From an uncultured Clostridia bacterium (lineage in GTDB: Bacteria > Bacillota > Clostridia > Oscillospirales > Acutalibacteraceae), in the NCBI GenBank assembly GCA_947627135.1, contig CANQUV010000007.1:21766-85765 (forward strand): 64,000 nucleotides of DNA. Direction: 5' to 3'. The notes beneath the pieces were generated by a model, which saw only the letters and a list, made by a program, of their open reading frames with translations, did no database searches and was not told where the DNA came from. The position numbers and the translations under genes are program-made. Of this stretch, positions 1 through 7,697 are shown piece after piece; position 1 is the stretch's first letter; each line of letters starts with the position of its first letter.

Positions 1-1362
1 CCATTCACAGATTCTACAATGGGTTCAAGTGAAAACTATACATTCTCAAGTAATCTTACAACTGCTACAAACGTAATTTCTTATACAGTTTCCAACTCAA
101 CTGAAGGTGAGTGGAACAAAGTTGTTGTAATTTATAACGGCGGATTAACAGAAGGAACAGCTAATTTGGCAGATACTTCTGTAAATGATTGGGTAATCAT
201 AGCTAACGATAAAGAAGCAGGCTTAACAAGTCTTGGTGAAGTAACAGGCACATCATTTAAGGTTCCTGCATCTTCAGCAATTATTGCTGTTGATAAGGAA
301 AGCTTTGAATCAGCTAAACTTAACGATGATTTGGGTAAGGTTGTAGTTAAATCTGTTGTTGAGTCAACAGGAGAAGTTCTGTCAACCCGTACACTTAAAG
401 GTGAAATAGGTTCAGGATACGAGACAACAGAAGATGGCTCTATTGATATCAGTTATGAAGTTTCAGGAATTGATGGTAATACAACAGGTGTATTTACAAA
501 AGAACCTCAGGAAGTAGTTTATAAATATGCAACTTATGTACCTGAAACAATTTTAAATGCTGATTTTGATGATGATAAAGCTGTAAATGTAAAAGATGTT
601 ACATTACTTCAGCTTAATCTTGCAAAACTTCAGGCTTTCACAGATGAGCAATTTGCGAAGGCAGATGTAAACTATGATGGTAATGTAGATATTTCAGATG
701 CAACAATGATTCAGCTGCATTTGGCAAAGTTCTCTGTTGGTACAGGTACAGTAGAAATTAACTACTATGATAATGAAACAGGTAAAAAGATTGCTAATTC
801 AGAAACAATCAGAGGACGAGTAGGTTCTGTTTATTCATCATCGCCTAAAGTTGTGCTTGCATATACAATTGATGAAGGAAAGTTACCTGAAAATGCAGAC
901 GAAATAATCGCTTATGGCCATACAAAGGATATAAATTACTACTATAACTATTCAGGTCAGAAACAAACAATACACATCAGATATTCTGATGATACAACAA
1001 CAGAAAAAGAACTGAATATTTGGCCATGGCAGGCTAATGTTCCTAAGGAAGACGGAACAAAAGGCGAAGTAAACTTAAGTACAAAGGGAGAATGGCCTGG
1101 AGATAAAGTTTCAACAGAAAAGGACGAAGCCGGTTGGATGACAGTATCACTTGACACACCGGGTGTAGGAGAGTTCTGCTTTATCCTTTCAACAGGATCA
1201 GGCTCACCTCAAACTGCTGACTATGTGAGATATACTCAGCTTGAACTTTGGGTAGTTGTAAACGGCAACAATATGACTGACAAAGGAAATTGGATGGATG
1301 TTTACGATGTAGATCCAATTGCAAATCCAAATGCAAAACCACTTCCGGTTTATAACTCATAA
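1..1362 (+). CDS. C-terminal part of a secreted pullulanase-like starch enzyme with dockerin
   Basis: The frame is open from the first base, so the gene begins outside the window; 453 codons are visible. The first ~100 residues (NVISYTVSN, then VVVIYNGG and a VPASSAIIAVD end) look like the C-terminal beta domain of GH13 type I pullulanases. A type I dockerin follows at about 182-243, with two calcium loops (DFDDDKAVNVKD and DVNYDGNVDISD). Next is a MucBP-like domain at about 248-315 (VEINYYDNETGKKI). The last ~115 residues are rich in Trp and Tyr and resemble a starch-binding module, possibly CBM41-like. The dockerin implies anchoring to a scaffoldin by cohesin binding outside the cell. The catalytic part is not visible, so the pullulanase assignment is inferred; the dockerin is firm. 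A strong terminator follows. Confidence 0.75.
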   Translation, partial: PFTDSTMGSSENYTFSSNLTTATNVISYTVSNSTEGEWNKVVVIYNGGLTEGTANLADTSVNDWVIIANDKEAGLTSLGEVTGTSFKVPASSAIIAVDKESFESAKLNDDLGKVVVKSVVESTGEVLSTRTLKGEIGSGYETTEDGSIDISYEVSGIDGNTTGVFTKEPQEVVYKYATYVPETILNADFDDDKAVNVKDVTLLQLNLAKLQAFTDEQFAKADVNYDGNVDISDATMIQLHLAKFSVGTGTVEINYYDNETGKKIANSETIRGRVGSVYSSSPKVVLAYTIDEGKLPENADEIIAYGHTKDINYYYNYSGQKQTIHIRYSDDTTTEKELNIWPWQANVPKEDGTKGEVNLSTKGEWPGDKVSTEKDEAGWMTVSLDTPGVGEFCFILSTGSGSPQTADYVRYTQLELWVVVNGNNMTDKGNWMDVYDVDPIANPNAKPLPVYNS

Positions 1363-1398
1363 AATATACACAATAATAAATAATACACAATTTCAAAA

Positions 1399-1435
1399 AG
1401 AGCGGTATCACTAATGTGATACCGCTCTACTTTTT
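1399..1435 (+). terminator. Rho-independent terminator of the dockerin enzyme gene
   Basis: A perfect 13-bp stem (AGAGCGGTATCAC with its complement) and TAAT loop, followed by ACTTTTTG, lies 37 bases after the stop codon. Confidence 0.9.
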
Positions 1436-1537
1436 GTCAAATAATATTTGGCTGTTATTTCCAAGGAAATAATTATGATAAAACATAAATTTCAAATTAT
1501 AAAAAAGATAATATTTTTATTTGTAAAAATTAAACAC

Positions 1538-1566
1538 AAAAAATCGGGCAGCTGTTAAAGCTGCCC
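1538..1566 (-). terminator. Terminator downstream of folT
   Basis: Read on the minus strand, stem GGGCAGCT/AGCTGCCC with a 5-base loop is followed by GATTTTTTG. It sits just after the folT stop. Confidence 0.85.
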
Positions 1567-1582
1567 TAAAAATAAAAATTAA

Positions 1583-2119
1583 TTAAGAAAATTCAATTTT
1601 ATAAGATGCAATTATTTTGTTAGTAATTTTCAAAATCGGCGGAATTGTTATAAGTTTTATTACAATTAATACCGCTACCTGAATTAAACGTGAACTTACC
1701 AAAATCCAATAATCCGTACCGTATAACATCATCAGCCAAATAGGTGTTATAAACATACTGAATACTAATTCAGAAATCAATACAGAAATCAGAACTCTTA
1801 AAAAGCTGTAACCATTTTTAAAAAACAATCCAAAAATTACCCCCACAGCTGCAGTAGAAAGGGTAATAGGAGGAAACCAAGCACCTACCGGGAACATAAA
1901 TGCTGATATAAAATCTCCTAAACCTGCAACCAAGCCTCCACCTAAAGGACCGAAAAGCCGTGCGGCAATTACCACCGGAATAAATGAAAGACTAATTTTT
2001 AAATTCCAAGTGTGAATGGTTAAAAACTGTGAAATCACAATTTGAGCTGCTATAAGTATTGCAAATATAACAAGAGTCGGGGTGGTCATTTTAAAATTTG
2101 TTTTTTTCTTTTCGTTCAT
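1583..2119 (-). CDS. folT: ECF transporter S component for folate (FolT)
   Basis: 178 residues with about five or six hydrophobic segments and a short charged N-terminus. The sequence resembles the folate-family S components of energy-coupling factor transporters (ISLSFIPVVIAARLFGP, then a GGGLVAGLGDFI-type segment). It binds the vitamin in the membrane and needs the shared EcfA1-EcfA2-EcfT module, whose genes lie at 22464-24984. The specificity call is strengthened by the tetrahydrofolate riboswitch in its leader. The ATG at 2119 is preceded by AAGGAGGC. The gene is a single cistron with its own promoter and terminator. Confidence 0.85.
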   Translation of the reverse strand: MNEKKKTNFKMTTPTLVIFAILIAAQIVISQFLTIHTWNLKISLSFIPVVIAARLFGPLGGGLVAGLGDFISAFMFPVGAWFPPITLSTAAVGVIFGLFFKNGYSFLRVLISVLISELVFSMFITPIWLMMLYGTDYWILVSSRLIQVAVLIVIKLITIPPILKITNKIIASYKIEFS

Positions 2120-2163
2120 TAATAAGCCTCCTTATAAACGTGCGTTACAATAGGAGGCAAATT

Positions 2164-2191
2164 AAAAAGCGGACAGAATAATTCTGCCCGC
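2164..2191 (-). terminator. Riboswitch-controlled terminator in the folT leader
   Basis: On the minus strand, stem GCGGGCAGAAT/ATTCTGTCCGC is followed by TTTTTAAT, between the aptamer and the folT start. The AGCGGG at 2187-2192 can pair instead with CCCGCT at 2211-2216 at the aptamer's 3' edge. This gives a plausible antiterminator that ligand-stabilised P1 would break, so folate should switch transcription off. Confidence 0.85.
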
Positions 2192-2208
2192 TAAAAGTCC
2201 CTAAAGTA

Positions 2209-2304
2209 ACAGCGGGATGCAAATTTTGTACCGCAGGCAAAGCCTTTCGTTCCTTCGACAACTCCCCGTTCAAAGGACACTTAACGCACAAAATTCTACT
2301 CTGT
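2209..2304 (-). promoter_or_regulatory. Tetrahydrofolate (THF) riboswitch aptamer
   Basis: The minus-strand RNA carries the conserved THF-I blocks GAGTAG, GCGTTAAGTGT, AACGGGGAGTTGTCG, the CTGCGGT strand and TTGCATCCCGC, in the same order and spacing as the Eubacterium siraeum THF riboswitch. P1 is formed by ACAG at the 5' end and CTGT at the 3' end. It starts within about 5 bases of the predicted transcript start and lies upstream of folT. Confidence 0.92.
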
Positions 2305-2314
2305 GAATGTTAAT

Positions 2315-2343
2315 ATTGTATCATTGTAATTTAATATTGTCAA
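2315..2343 (-). promoter_or_regulatory. SigA promoter of the THF riboswitch-folT transcript
   Basis: Minus-strand TTGACA (2338-2343), 17-base spacer, TACAAT (2315-2320). Transcription would start near 2308, directly at the aptamer. Confidence 0.8.
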
Positions 2344-2345
2344 TA

Positions 2346-3050
2346 CTAAAATACACCGTTAAAAGCAAGAATAATAAGTATGCAGGTAAGTATTATGAAA
2401 ACTGATAAAACAACAGTACCTATAATACCTGATAAGGTATTTTCACCATTATTTCCTTTTTTAGGAATAAGATTTGTTTTTTGAAGGGCAGTAATTGCAA
2501 ATTTATATATAAAAAGGGCAACACCACCGTTAAGACCTGCTTTAAGAAGATTAAAGGGAATAAAAGCAGGAATCAAAAGATCAACAACCATTTCCCTTGG
2601 TACACCCATATAAATAGGAGTTACAATGTAATTCCATAAAATCATAGCAAAAGTCATAAGTAATGCACCTATAATAACTCCTAAAACCGCTCCTGAGGCT
2701 GTTTGTTTTTTCTTATAAGCAAATGCGGCAGGGCAAACAAGGCAAACTGTTGCCAAAATATTCATAATGCAACCGATAACACCTGTATCGCTTATGGTTA
2801 ACATTTCAATAATACAAACTACAAGAGTCATTGATAAGCCTGATAAAGGTCCAAATATAAAGGCGCAGATAAGAATAATTGCACTTTTAAATTCCAGATC
2901 GAGAAAGGGAACGCTGGGAATAATTGGTAATCTAAATAATACTACTGACACATAAGCCATAGCGGCAATAAGGCCTAAAATTACCATTTTTTTAATTTTG
3001 TAAGAACTTTCTGCAGGAGCAGATAAAACTTTTTCTTTACTGTTTGTCAT
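2346..3050 (-). CDS. ribU: ECF transporter S component for riboflavin (RibU)
   Basis: 234 residues. A Lys-rich cytoplasmic N-terminus is followed by about six membrane segments typical of RibU/FmnP: VVLFRLPIIPSVPFLDLEFK, then CAFIFGPLSG. It captures riboflavin/FMN for ATP-driven uptake with the shared EcfA1A2T module. The start is the ATG at 3050, preceded by AAGGAGGATATATT. A longer reading up to 3146 would run through the leader terminator and lacks a ribosome site, so I reject it. Control by the FMN riboswitch supports the substrate. The ~30-residue C-terminal extension ending in a last membrane segment is slightly longer than usual. Confidence 0.92.
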   Translation of the reverse strand: MTNSKEKVLSAPAESSYKIKKMVILGLIAAMAYVSVVLFRLPIIPSVPFLDLEFKSAIILICAFIFGPLSGLSMTLVVCIIEMLTISDTGVIGCIMNILATVCLVCPAAFAYKKKQTASGAVLGVIIGALLMTFAMILWNYIVTPIYMGVPREMVVDLLIPAFIPFNLLKAGLNGGVALFIYKFAITALQKTNLIPKKGNNGENTLSGIIGTVVLSVFIILTCILIILAFNGVF

Positions 3051-3085
3051 AATATATCCTCCTTTTTTACAGGCTGTCAAGGTTA

Positions 3086-3119
3086 ATAAAAAAAGCTCCG
3101 CAGAAATTATCTGCGGAGC
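3086..3119 (-). terminator. FMN-riboswitch terminator in the ribU leader
   Basis: On the minus strand, stem GCTCCGCAGA/TCTGCGGAGC is followed by a TTTTTTTA tract between the FMN aptamer and ribU. It is the expected OFF-state expression platform. Confidence 0.88.
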
Positions 3120-3170
3120 ATTATTGATGATAAAAACAAATTGCACATTTCAATAAAGCAAATTTGTTTA

Positions 3171-3284
3171 TCTTCTTTCATCCGGACTATACCGTCGGTA
3201 CCTGAATTTCACAGGTTCGGCAGGCAAAAGCCTGTTAGCGGACTGTAACCGCCGGTGAGGAATTACACCTCGCCCCGAAGACAA
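3171..3284 (-). promoter_or_regulatory. FMN riboswitch (RFN element)
   Basis: The minus strand shows the canonical RFN blocks GGGGCGAGGTGTAATTCC, CACCGGCGGT, AGTCCGC, the variable hairpin, GACGGTATAGTCCGGATG and a GAAGA end, closed by a CTTC/GAAG P1. Binding of FMN should favour the downstream terminator and reduce ribU expression. Confidence 0.97.
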
Positions 3285-3296
3285 CCTTATAATAAT

Positions 3297-3324
3297 ATTA
3301 TATGTTAAAATTAATAATTGTCAA
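3297..3324 (-). promoter_or_regulatory. SigA promoter of the FMN riboswitch-ribU transcript
   Basis: Minus-strand TTGACA (3319-3324), 16-base spacer, TATAAT (3297-3302), immediately upstream of the RFN element. Confidence 0.78.
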
Positions 3325-3347
3325 TAGTTATGTTAGAATTTTAAAAT

Positions 3348-4193
3348 TTATTTTTTACAGGGAGTATTTAGGTCAATAAAAGCGATGTCATGGTGCGGTA
3401 CTTGTTTTTCTTTTGGAGGTTCTTTCATATAATCTCCGAACACTATGGTAAGATATTCGTCATAACCGCTCATAATCGGCATCTTTAAGCCCTCAAATTC
3501 AACTTCCGTTGTTCCGTTGTAAATTCTTGCCGGGTATTTGTATGTCATAAAATGAGGTCCTGCACAAAGTTCTGTTACATAATCGCTTTTGTAAAAATCA
3601 TATTTAGACATACGCTTTTCTGCATATTTCCAAATTTTAGTTCTTGTTTCAGGTTTTCTGAATATTTTAAGCAGTAAATTACTGCCAATACTTAACAGCT
3701 TTCCGTGGTTTTCAGGTACTATCTGCGCCAAAAACAATGAGTAGATCATCGTCCAGAAATATTGCATATATCTTTTTAGTTTTCCATTTGGACATCCGTC
3801 AATAGGAAATACATCTAATACCAAACCGTGAGGAATATCAACATTCCGTTGGTTGTCTTTAATTAATGTATAATTTGTATCTGTAATTGTTACAAATATA
3901 TTGCCGGTAAAAATTTTATTATCGGTTTTTAAAAGTAAAAACCTTTCACTGGGATTTTGTTCATTCCATAATTTTACCAGTCTTTCATAGTCAGGTCTTG
4001 GCATAAGAACATCAATATCATCATCCCATGGAACAAATCCTCCTGTTCTTAATGAACCAATACAGCAACCTCCGCATAAATAGAAAGTCAAGTTGTTTTT
4101 ATAACAAAAATCTCTGAAAAATTTCAGCGTGTCAAGCTCTTTTAATTGTAATTCTCTTAAAAGTTCCGGAGTAAGCTTAATTGTTTCAGCCAT
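3348..4193 (-). CDS. LicD family nucleotidyltransferase-fold protein
   Basis: 281 residues from the ATG at 4193, chosen because AGGTGATTA precedes it by the right spacing; a GTG at 4202 is in frame but badly placed. The N-terminus has the LicD signature GGCCIGSLRTGG, then VPWDDDIDVLMPRPD, the acidic metal-binding core of this nucleotidyltransferase-like fold. Known LicD members transfer phosphocholine or other phospho-groups to teichoic acids and capsular glycans. The acceptor here cannot be read from sequence. It is the last gene after a glycosyltransferase (42 bases away) and a membrane protein, consistent with envelope glycan decoration. No signal peptide, so it acts in the cytoplasm. Confidence 0.85.
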   Translation of the reverse strand: MAETIKLTPELLRELQLKELDTLKFFRDFCYKNNLTFYLCGGCCIGSLRTGGFVPWDDDIDVLMPRPDYERLVKLWNEQNPSERFLLLKTDNKIFTGNIFVTITDTNYTLIKDNQRNVDIPHGLVLDVFPIDGCPNGKLKRYMQYFWTMIYSLFLAQIVPENHGKLLSIGSNLLLKIFRKPETRTKIWKYAEKRMSKYDFYKSDYVTELCAGPHFMTYKYPARIYNGTTEVEFEGLKMPIMSGYDEYLTIVFGDYMKEPPKEKQVPHHDIAFIDLNTPCKK

Positions 4194-4235
4194 ATTAATC
4201 ACCTAATAAATAAACTTTCTATATTCATTTTCAAT

Positions 4236-5357
4236 CTATTTGCTTTTCGACTCTTTTTCCTTTTGTTTTTCAATTTCTTTTTCAAGCTGCTGTCTTTTTT
4301 TAGTGTTCTTCTTTACTTTGTTTTTTACCTTTTCAATCTGCTTGTCCGCATAGGCATCATTTCGCTTTTTCTTCCAAAAAGGTATTTTTAAAAGTCCTGC
4401 ATAAGTTCCTATTCCATAAGAAATATGAAGTATAGGAAAAATAAACGGCAATAAAATAAATTGTGGCTGAATTGTTTTTGTAGCAAAACAACCAACAGTA
4501 TTTACAATGTCAAACATAGCATATAGTATTGCAAGAATTTGAAGCGGAAGAAAAAAACCGAAGCAGGCAAATATTATAGAAATTACAATAAGTCCGACAA
4601 AAATCATAGGTGCAAAATGATAGTATGATAAACATTTCGGACAGGAAGAAACAGTCAAACCTATCCATTTGCCGTTACTGAATTTTTGTTTGATCATATC
4701 TCTAAGACTGTTTCTTGTATGCTGGTAAGAAATTATATCAGGACAACAGCAAAGTTTATATCCTGCCTGACGAATTCTGTAATGGAGCTCATTATCTTCA
4801 GTCCTGCCTAATGTTTCGTTAAAACCGCCGACAGTTTCAAAAACTTCTCTTTTATAAGCAGCATGAAAAAGGCTGTCCATGTATTCTCGTTTAGCAGTCG
4901 GTCTTCGGTAAGAAGCAACAGAACTTCCGAACAGAGATTCCTCCGCAGCAAGTAAAGTAAGCTTCCATGGAGAAACATCAGAAGTAATATTCGGTCTGCC
5001 GCCGCCTACAACTTTTTCGCCTAAATTAATATTGTAAATATTTCTTGAAACAAAGTTTCTGGGAATTCTTGCATGGGCATCAACTCTAATAATTACATCT
5101 CCATGAGCACTCATAATTGCACAGTTCCAAGACGCCGCCTGATTTTTTTTAGGACATTCAACAATTACAACATCTGAAAAACCGTAATCAGTATTTTTAA
5201 ATTCAGTCATCATTTTATGAGTGTTGTCGGTAGAACTGCTGTCAACAAGAACAATTTCAATTTGGTCATGAGGATAATCCTGAGTTGAAAAATCCCTAAA
5301 AAGACCGTTTAAAACACGCTCTTCGTTGTATGCAATCATACATAACGAAACTAACAT
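4236..5357 (-). CDS. Family 2 glycosyltransferase with C-terminal membrane segments
   Basis: 373 residues. The N-terminal GT-A domain starts MLVSLCMIAYNEERVL with VLVDSSSTDNT, then an acidic IIRVDAHARI site and a GRTEDNELHYR segment of the ExoA/succinoglycan-type GT2 branch. At about 245-320 are two or three membrane segments. The last ~45 residues are a highly charged Lys/Glu tail that probably lies on the cytoplasmic face. It likely adds a sugar to an undecaprenyl-linked or surface glycan. Its ATG overlaps the end of the upstream membrane-protein gene by 7 bases, so the two are translationally coupled. Confidence 0.85.
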   Translation of the reverse strand: MLVSLCMIAYNEERVLNGLFRDFSTQDYPHDQIEIVLVDSSSTDNTHKMMTEFKNTDYGFSDVVIVECPKKNQAASWNCAIMSAHGDVIIRVDAHARIPRNFVSRNIYNINLGEKVVGGGRPNITSDVSPWKLTLLAAEESLFGSSVASYRRPTAKREYMDSLFHAAYKREVFETVGGFNETLGRTEDNELHYRIRQAGYKLCCCPDIISYQHTRNSLRDMIKQKFSNGKWIGLTVSSCPKCLSYYHFAPMIFVGLIVISIIFACFGFFLPLQILAILYAMFDIVNTVGCFATKTIQPQFILLPFIFPILHISYGIGTYAGLLKIPFWKKKRNDAYADKQIEKVKNKVKKNTKKRQQLEKEIEKQKEKESKSK

Positions 5358-6142
5358 TTTAAATCGGATGCCCCCTTTTTAAGCTGAATCAGCCATTTTG
5401 CAGAATTTCCCAATGAAACTCCCAAATAGGGAATAACATAGAAAATTGGAAAAATAAAAAAACAGGCCAAAATCCAAAAAATAAAGCTTAACAGTAATTT
5501 AATTATATCTATATTATGACCTTTAGAAAGATTAAACGATTCTTTAATATACCAAAAAACTTTTTTGCTGTCATCTTCTGCTAAAATAAAATTGGAAAAA
5601 ACAATTTTAACATAAAGACAAAAGCAAAAAATGATACCGAGAATTTCTAATGAAAAACCTGCAATTTGAAATAAAACACTGTTTGAACCTGAAATACTTT
5701 CAGATAATTTATACATAATTGCAGCAGGTAAGTTAAATAGAAAAACACCAAGACTGATAATCAGATATCTTAATATATTTAACCATAAAACTTTAAAATA
5801 AAGAAAGGGATTTTTAAAAAAATAAAATAAATCAATAGAGTTACAGTTTTTGGTTTTAGCAACATTATAGCACAGTTTTATATAACCGTTTATTGCAGGA
5901 GAAATAAGTGTAAAAAGCAAAAGAGTAACTAATAAGAAAATTCCTGCTAAAAATTGACCGGATTTTTTAATTTCCATAGTATATAAATTTACAAGATTAA
6001 AGACATATATCAAAGCTTCAAAAGTACAATATACCAAAAGAAATAAAATAATCAGAACAGCCAAACAACCAACTAATGTTGACCAATTGCCTTGTCGTAA
6101 ATATTCTCTGGACTGTGCCTTAATAATTTTTTCAGTTTTCAT
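5351..6142 (-). CDS. DUF975-like multipass membrane protein
   Basis: 263 residues with about five or six hydrophobic segments. The N-terminus (IKAQSREYLRQGNWSTLVG) resembles the start of DUF975 integral membrane proteins, where a short amphipathic Lys/Gln helix ending in GNW precedes the first membrane segment. No catalytic motif is visible and the function is unknown. It overlaps the glycosyltransferase gene by 7 bases and sits 21 bases after the peptidase stop, so it belongs to the envelope operon. The DUF975 call is by general resemblance only. Confidence 0.65.
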   Translation of the reverse strand: MKTEKIIKAQSREYLRQGNWSTLVGCLAVLIILFLLVYCTFEALIYVFNLVNLYTMEIKKSGQFLAGIFLLVTLLLFTLISPAINGYIKLCYNVAKTKNCNSIDLFYFFKNPFLYFKVLWLNILRYLIISLGVFLFNLPAAIMYKLSESISGSNSVLFQIAGFSLEILGIIFCFCLYVKIVFSNFILAEDDSKKVFWYIKESFNLSKGHNIDIIKLLLSFIFWILACFFIFPIFYVIPYLGVSLGNSAKWLIQLKKGASDLKC

Positions 6143-6163
6143 AATACATAAATCATCACTTTT

Positions 6164-7528
6164 TTAAAGTTTTTCCGTAAACATTTTATACATTGCCTCA
6201 AGACAGATTTCTGCATGTTTAAAGAAGTTTTCTTCATTTATGCTTTCATCAGCATTGTGCATGTTTATTTCGTCATCAGGGAAAGCAGGACCAAAAGCAA
6301 CTCCTTTTCCGCCCAGTTTTCTTGCATAAGTACCTCCGCCGCTTGTGTAAAGATTCGGCTTTTTGCCCATAACATTTTCATAAGCACTTGATAAAACAGA
6401 AACTATTTTGCTGTTTTCGTCAAGATAAAGGGGCTTTAAATGGCTTAATACCTTCACATCAAGATTTTCAAGTTCTGCGGATTTTATTACCCTGTAAAGA
6501 ATTCCGTCGCCGTTTACAGTAACGGGATATCGTATATCAAGGGTAAGTTCACATACCTTATCAATAATTTTTACAGTACCAAGATTTACTGTTAATGCAC
6601 CCGATACTGAATCGCACATTTTGATTCCTAAAGACCTTCCATCTGTTTCATTATTTATAGCATAATCAATAAATGAGCAAATATTGCCTAAATCCTTATG
6701 GCTAAAATGTTTTGCAAGCAGGTCAACTAAAATTGCAGCGGCATTTAAACCGTTTTCCGGCTCACATGCGTGAGCTGCCTTACCTCTGGATAAAATCATA
6801 AGTCCATCGATAGTATAAATAAATTCAAAGTTTCCTTCGCTTGCATCGGCAAGACGCATAAGCATTTGATCGTCGTATTCATTACATTCCAATAATGCAT
6901 AAGCTGTATCAGGTACGGCATTTACAGCCTTTCCGGAATGAAACTCCGTTAATGCAGTTCCGTTGTGAACAAGAGCAGAAAGTTTTAACTGTAAAATACC
7001 CTTTTCACCATAGCAAATTCCATAACTACTGTCAGGGGTAAAAGAAAAATCAGGCATAGGTTCTTTTTCAAAGTATGTTTCCATATCAGACATACCTTTT
7101 TCTTCATCAGTACCAAAAATTGCTCTTATAGTGTTAATTCCCTCAACTTTGCTTTCTTTTAATGCTCTTAAACAGTAAAGATTAATTAATGCGGCTCCTT
7201 TATCATCAGCAACACCTCTGCCATAAAGTCTGCCGTTTTTTCTTGTAAGTTCAAATGGCACAACACTCCAATTGTTTCCGGCAGGAACAACATCAAGGTG
7301 AGTTAATATGCCGCACAACTTTCCGCTTTTTCCAAGTTCGATGTGTCCGGCCTTATAGTCTAAGTTTTTTGTAATAAGTCCGAAATCATCGGCTCTTTTT
7401 AAAATAAAATCAAGTGCAGCCCTACATTCGCTGTCATTTTCTTCAGCAATAGACTGATATTTTAATAATTTATCAAGGTCTGATAAAATTTCGTCTTTAT
7501 ATTCAAGTATTTTTTTTCCAAAATACAT
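6164..7528 (-). CDS. M20 family metallo-dipeptidase (PepV/Sapep-like)
   Basis: 454 residues from the ATG at 7528, chosen for AGAGGTG eight bases upstream; a longer reading to 7579 lacks a ribosome site. Motifs follow the dinuclear-zinc M20 family: GILTHLDVVPAG (metal His and Asp), GRGVADDKGA (bridging Asp), FGTDEEKGMSD (catalytic Glu pair) and TPDSSYG. The internal lid domain lies at about 190-320, and the final metal ligand is near INMHNADESI. Relatives hydrolyse dipeptides in the cytoplasm. No signal peptide. Confidence 0.9.
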   Translation of the reverse strand: MYFGKKILEYKDEILSDLDKLLKYQSIAEENDSECRAALDFILKRADDFGLITKNLDYKAGHIELGKSGKLCGILTHLDVVPAGNNWSVVPFELTRKNGRLYGRGVADDKGAALINLYCLRALKESKVEGINTIRAIFGTDEEKGMSDMETYFEKEPMPDFSFTPDSSYGICYGEKGILQLKLSALVHNGTALTEFHSGKAVNAVPDTAYALLECNEYDDQMLMRLADASEGNFEFIYTIDGLMILSRGKAAHACEPENGLNAAAILVDLLAKHFSHKDLGNICSFIDYAINNETDGRSLGIKMCDSVSGALTVNLGTVKIIDKVCELTLDIRYPVTVNGDGILYRVIKSAELENLDVKVLSHLKPLYLDENSKIVSVLSSAYENVMGKKPNLYTSGGGTYARKLGGKGVAFGPAFPDDEINMHNADESINEENFFKHAEICLEAMYKMFTEKL

Positions 7529-7697
7529 GTAATTGCACCTCTGATTAATAATAGCGTTACAAAATATATTATTATTCATAATTGGAATTATTTATGCTAT
7601 AAGACAAAATAATATTTTCGTTGTATTGTTTTAATATCAACAATTTTTCATTGTCATATATTGTCATATATTTTTTAGCAAAAAATTCAGCTTTATT

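Noticed and set aside
3051..3146. 32-residue N-terminal extension of ribU
   Set aside because: It would translate the FMN-riboswitch terminator region and has no ribosome site; the ATG at 3050 has AAGGAGGA.
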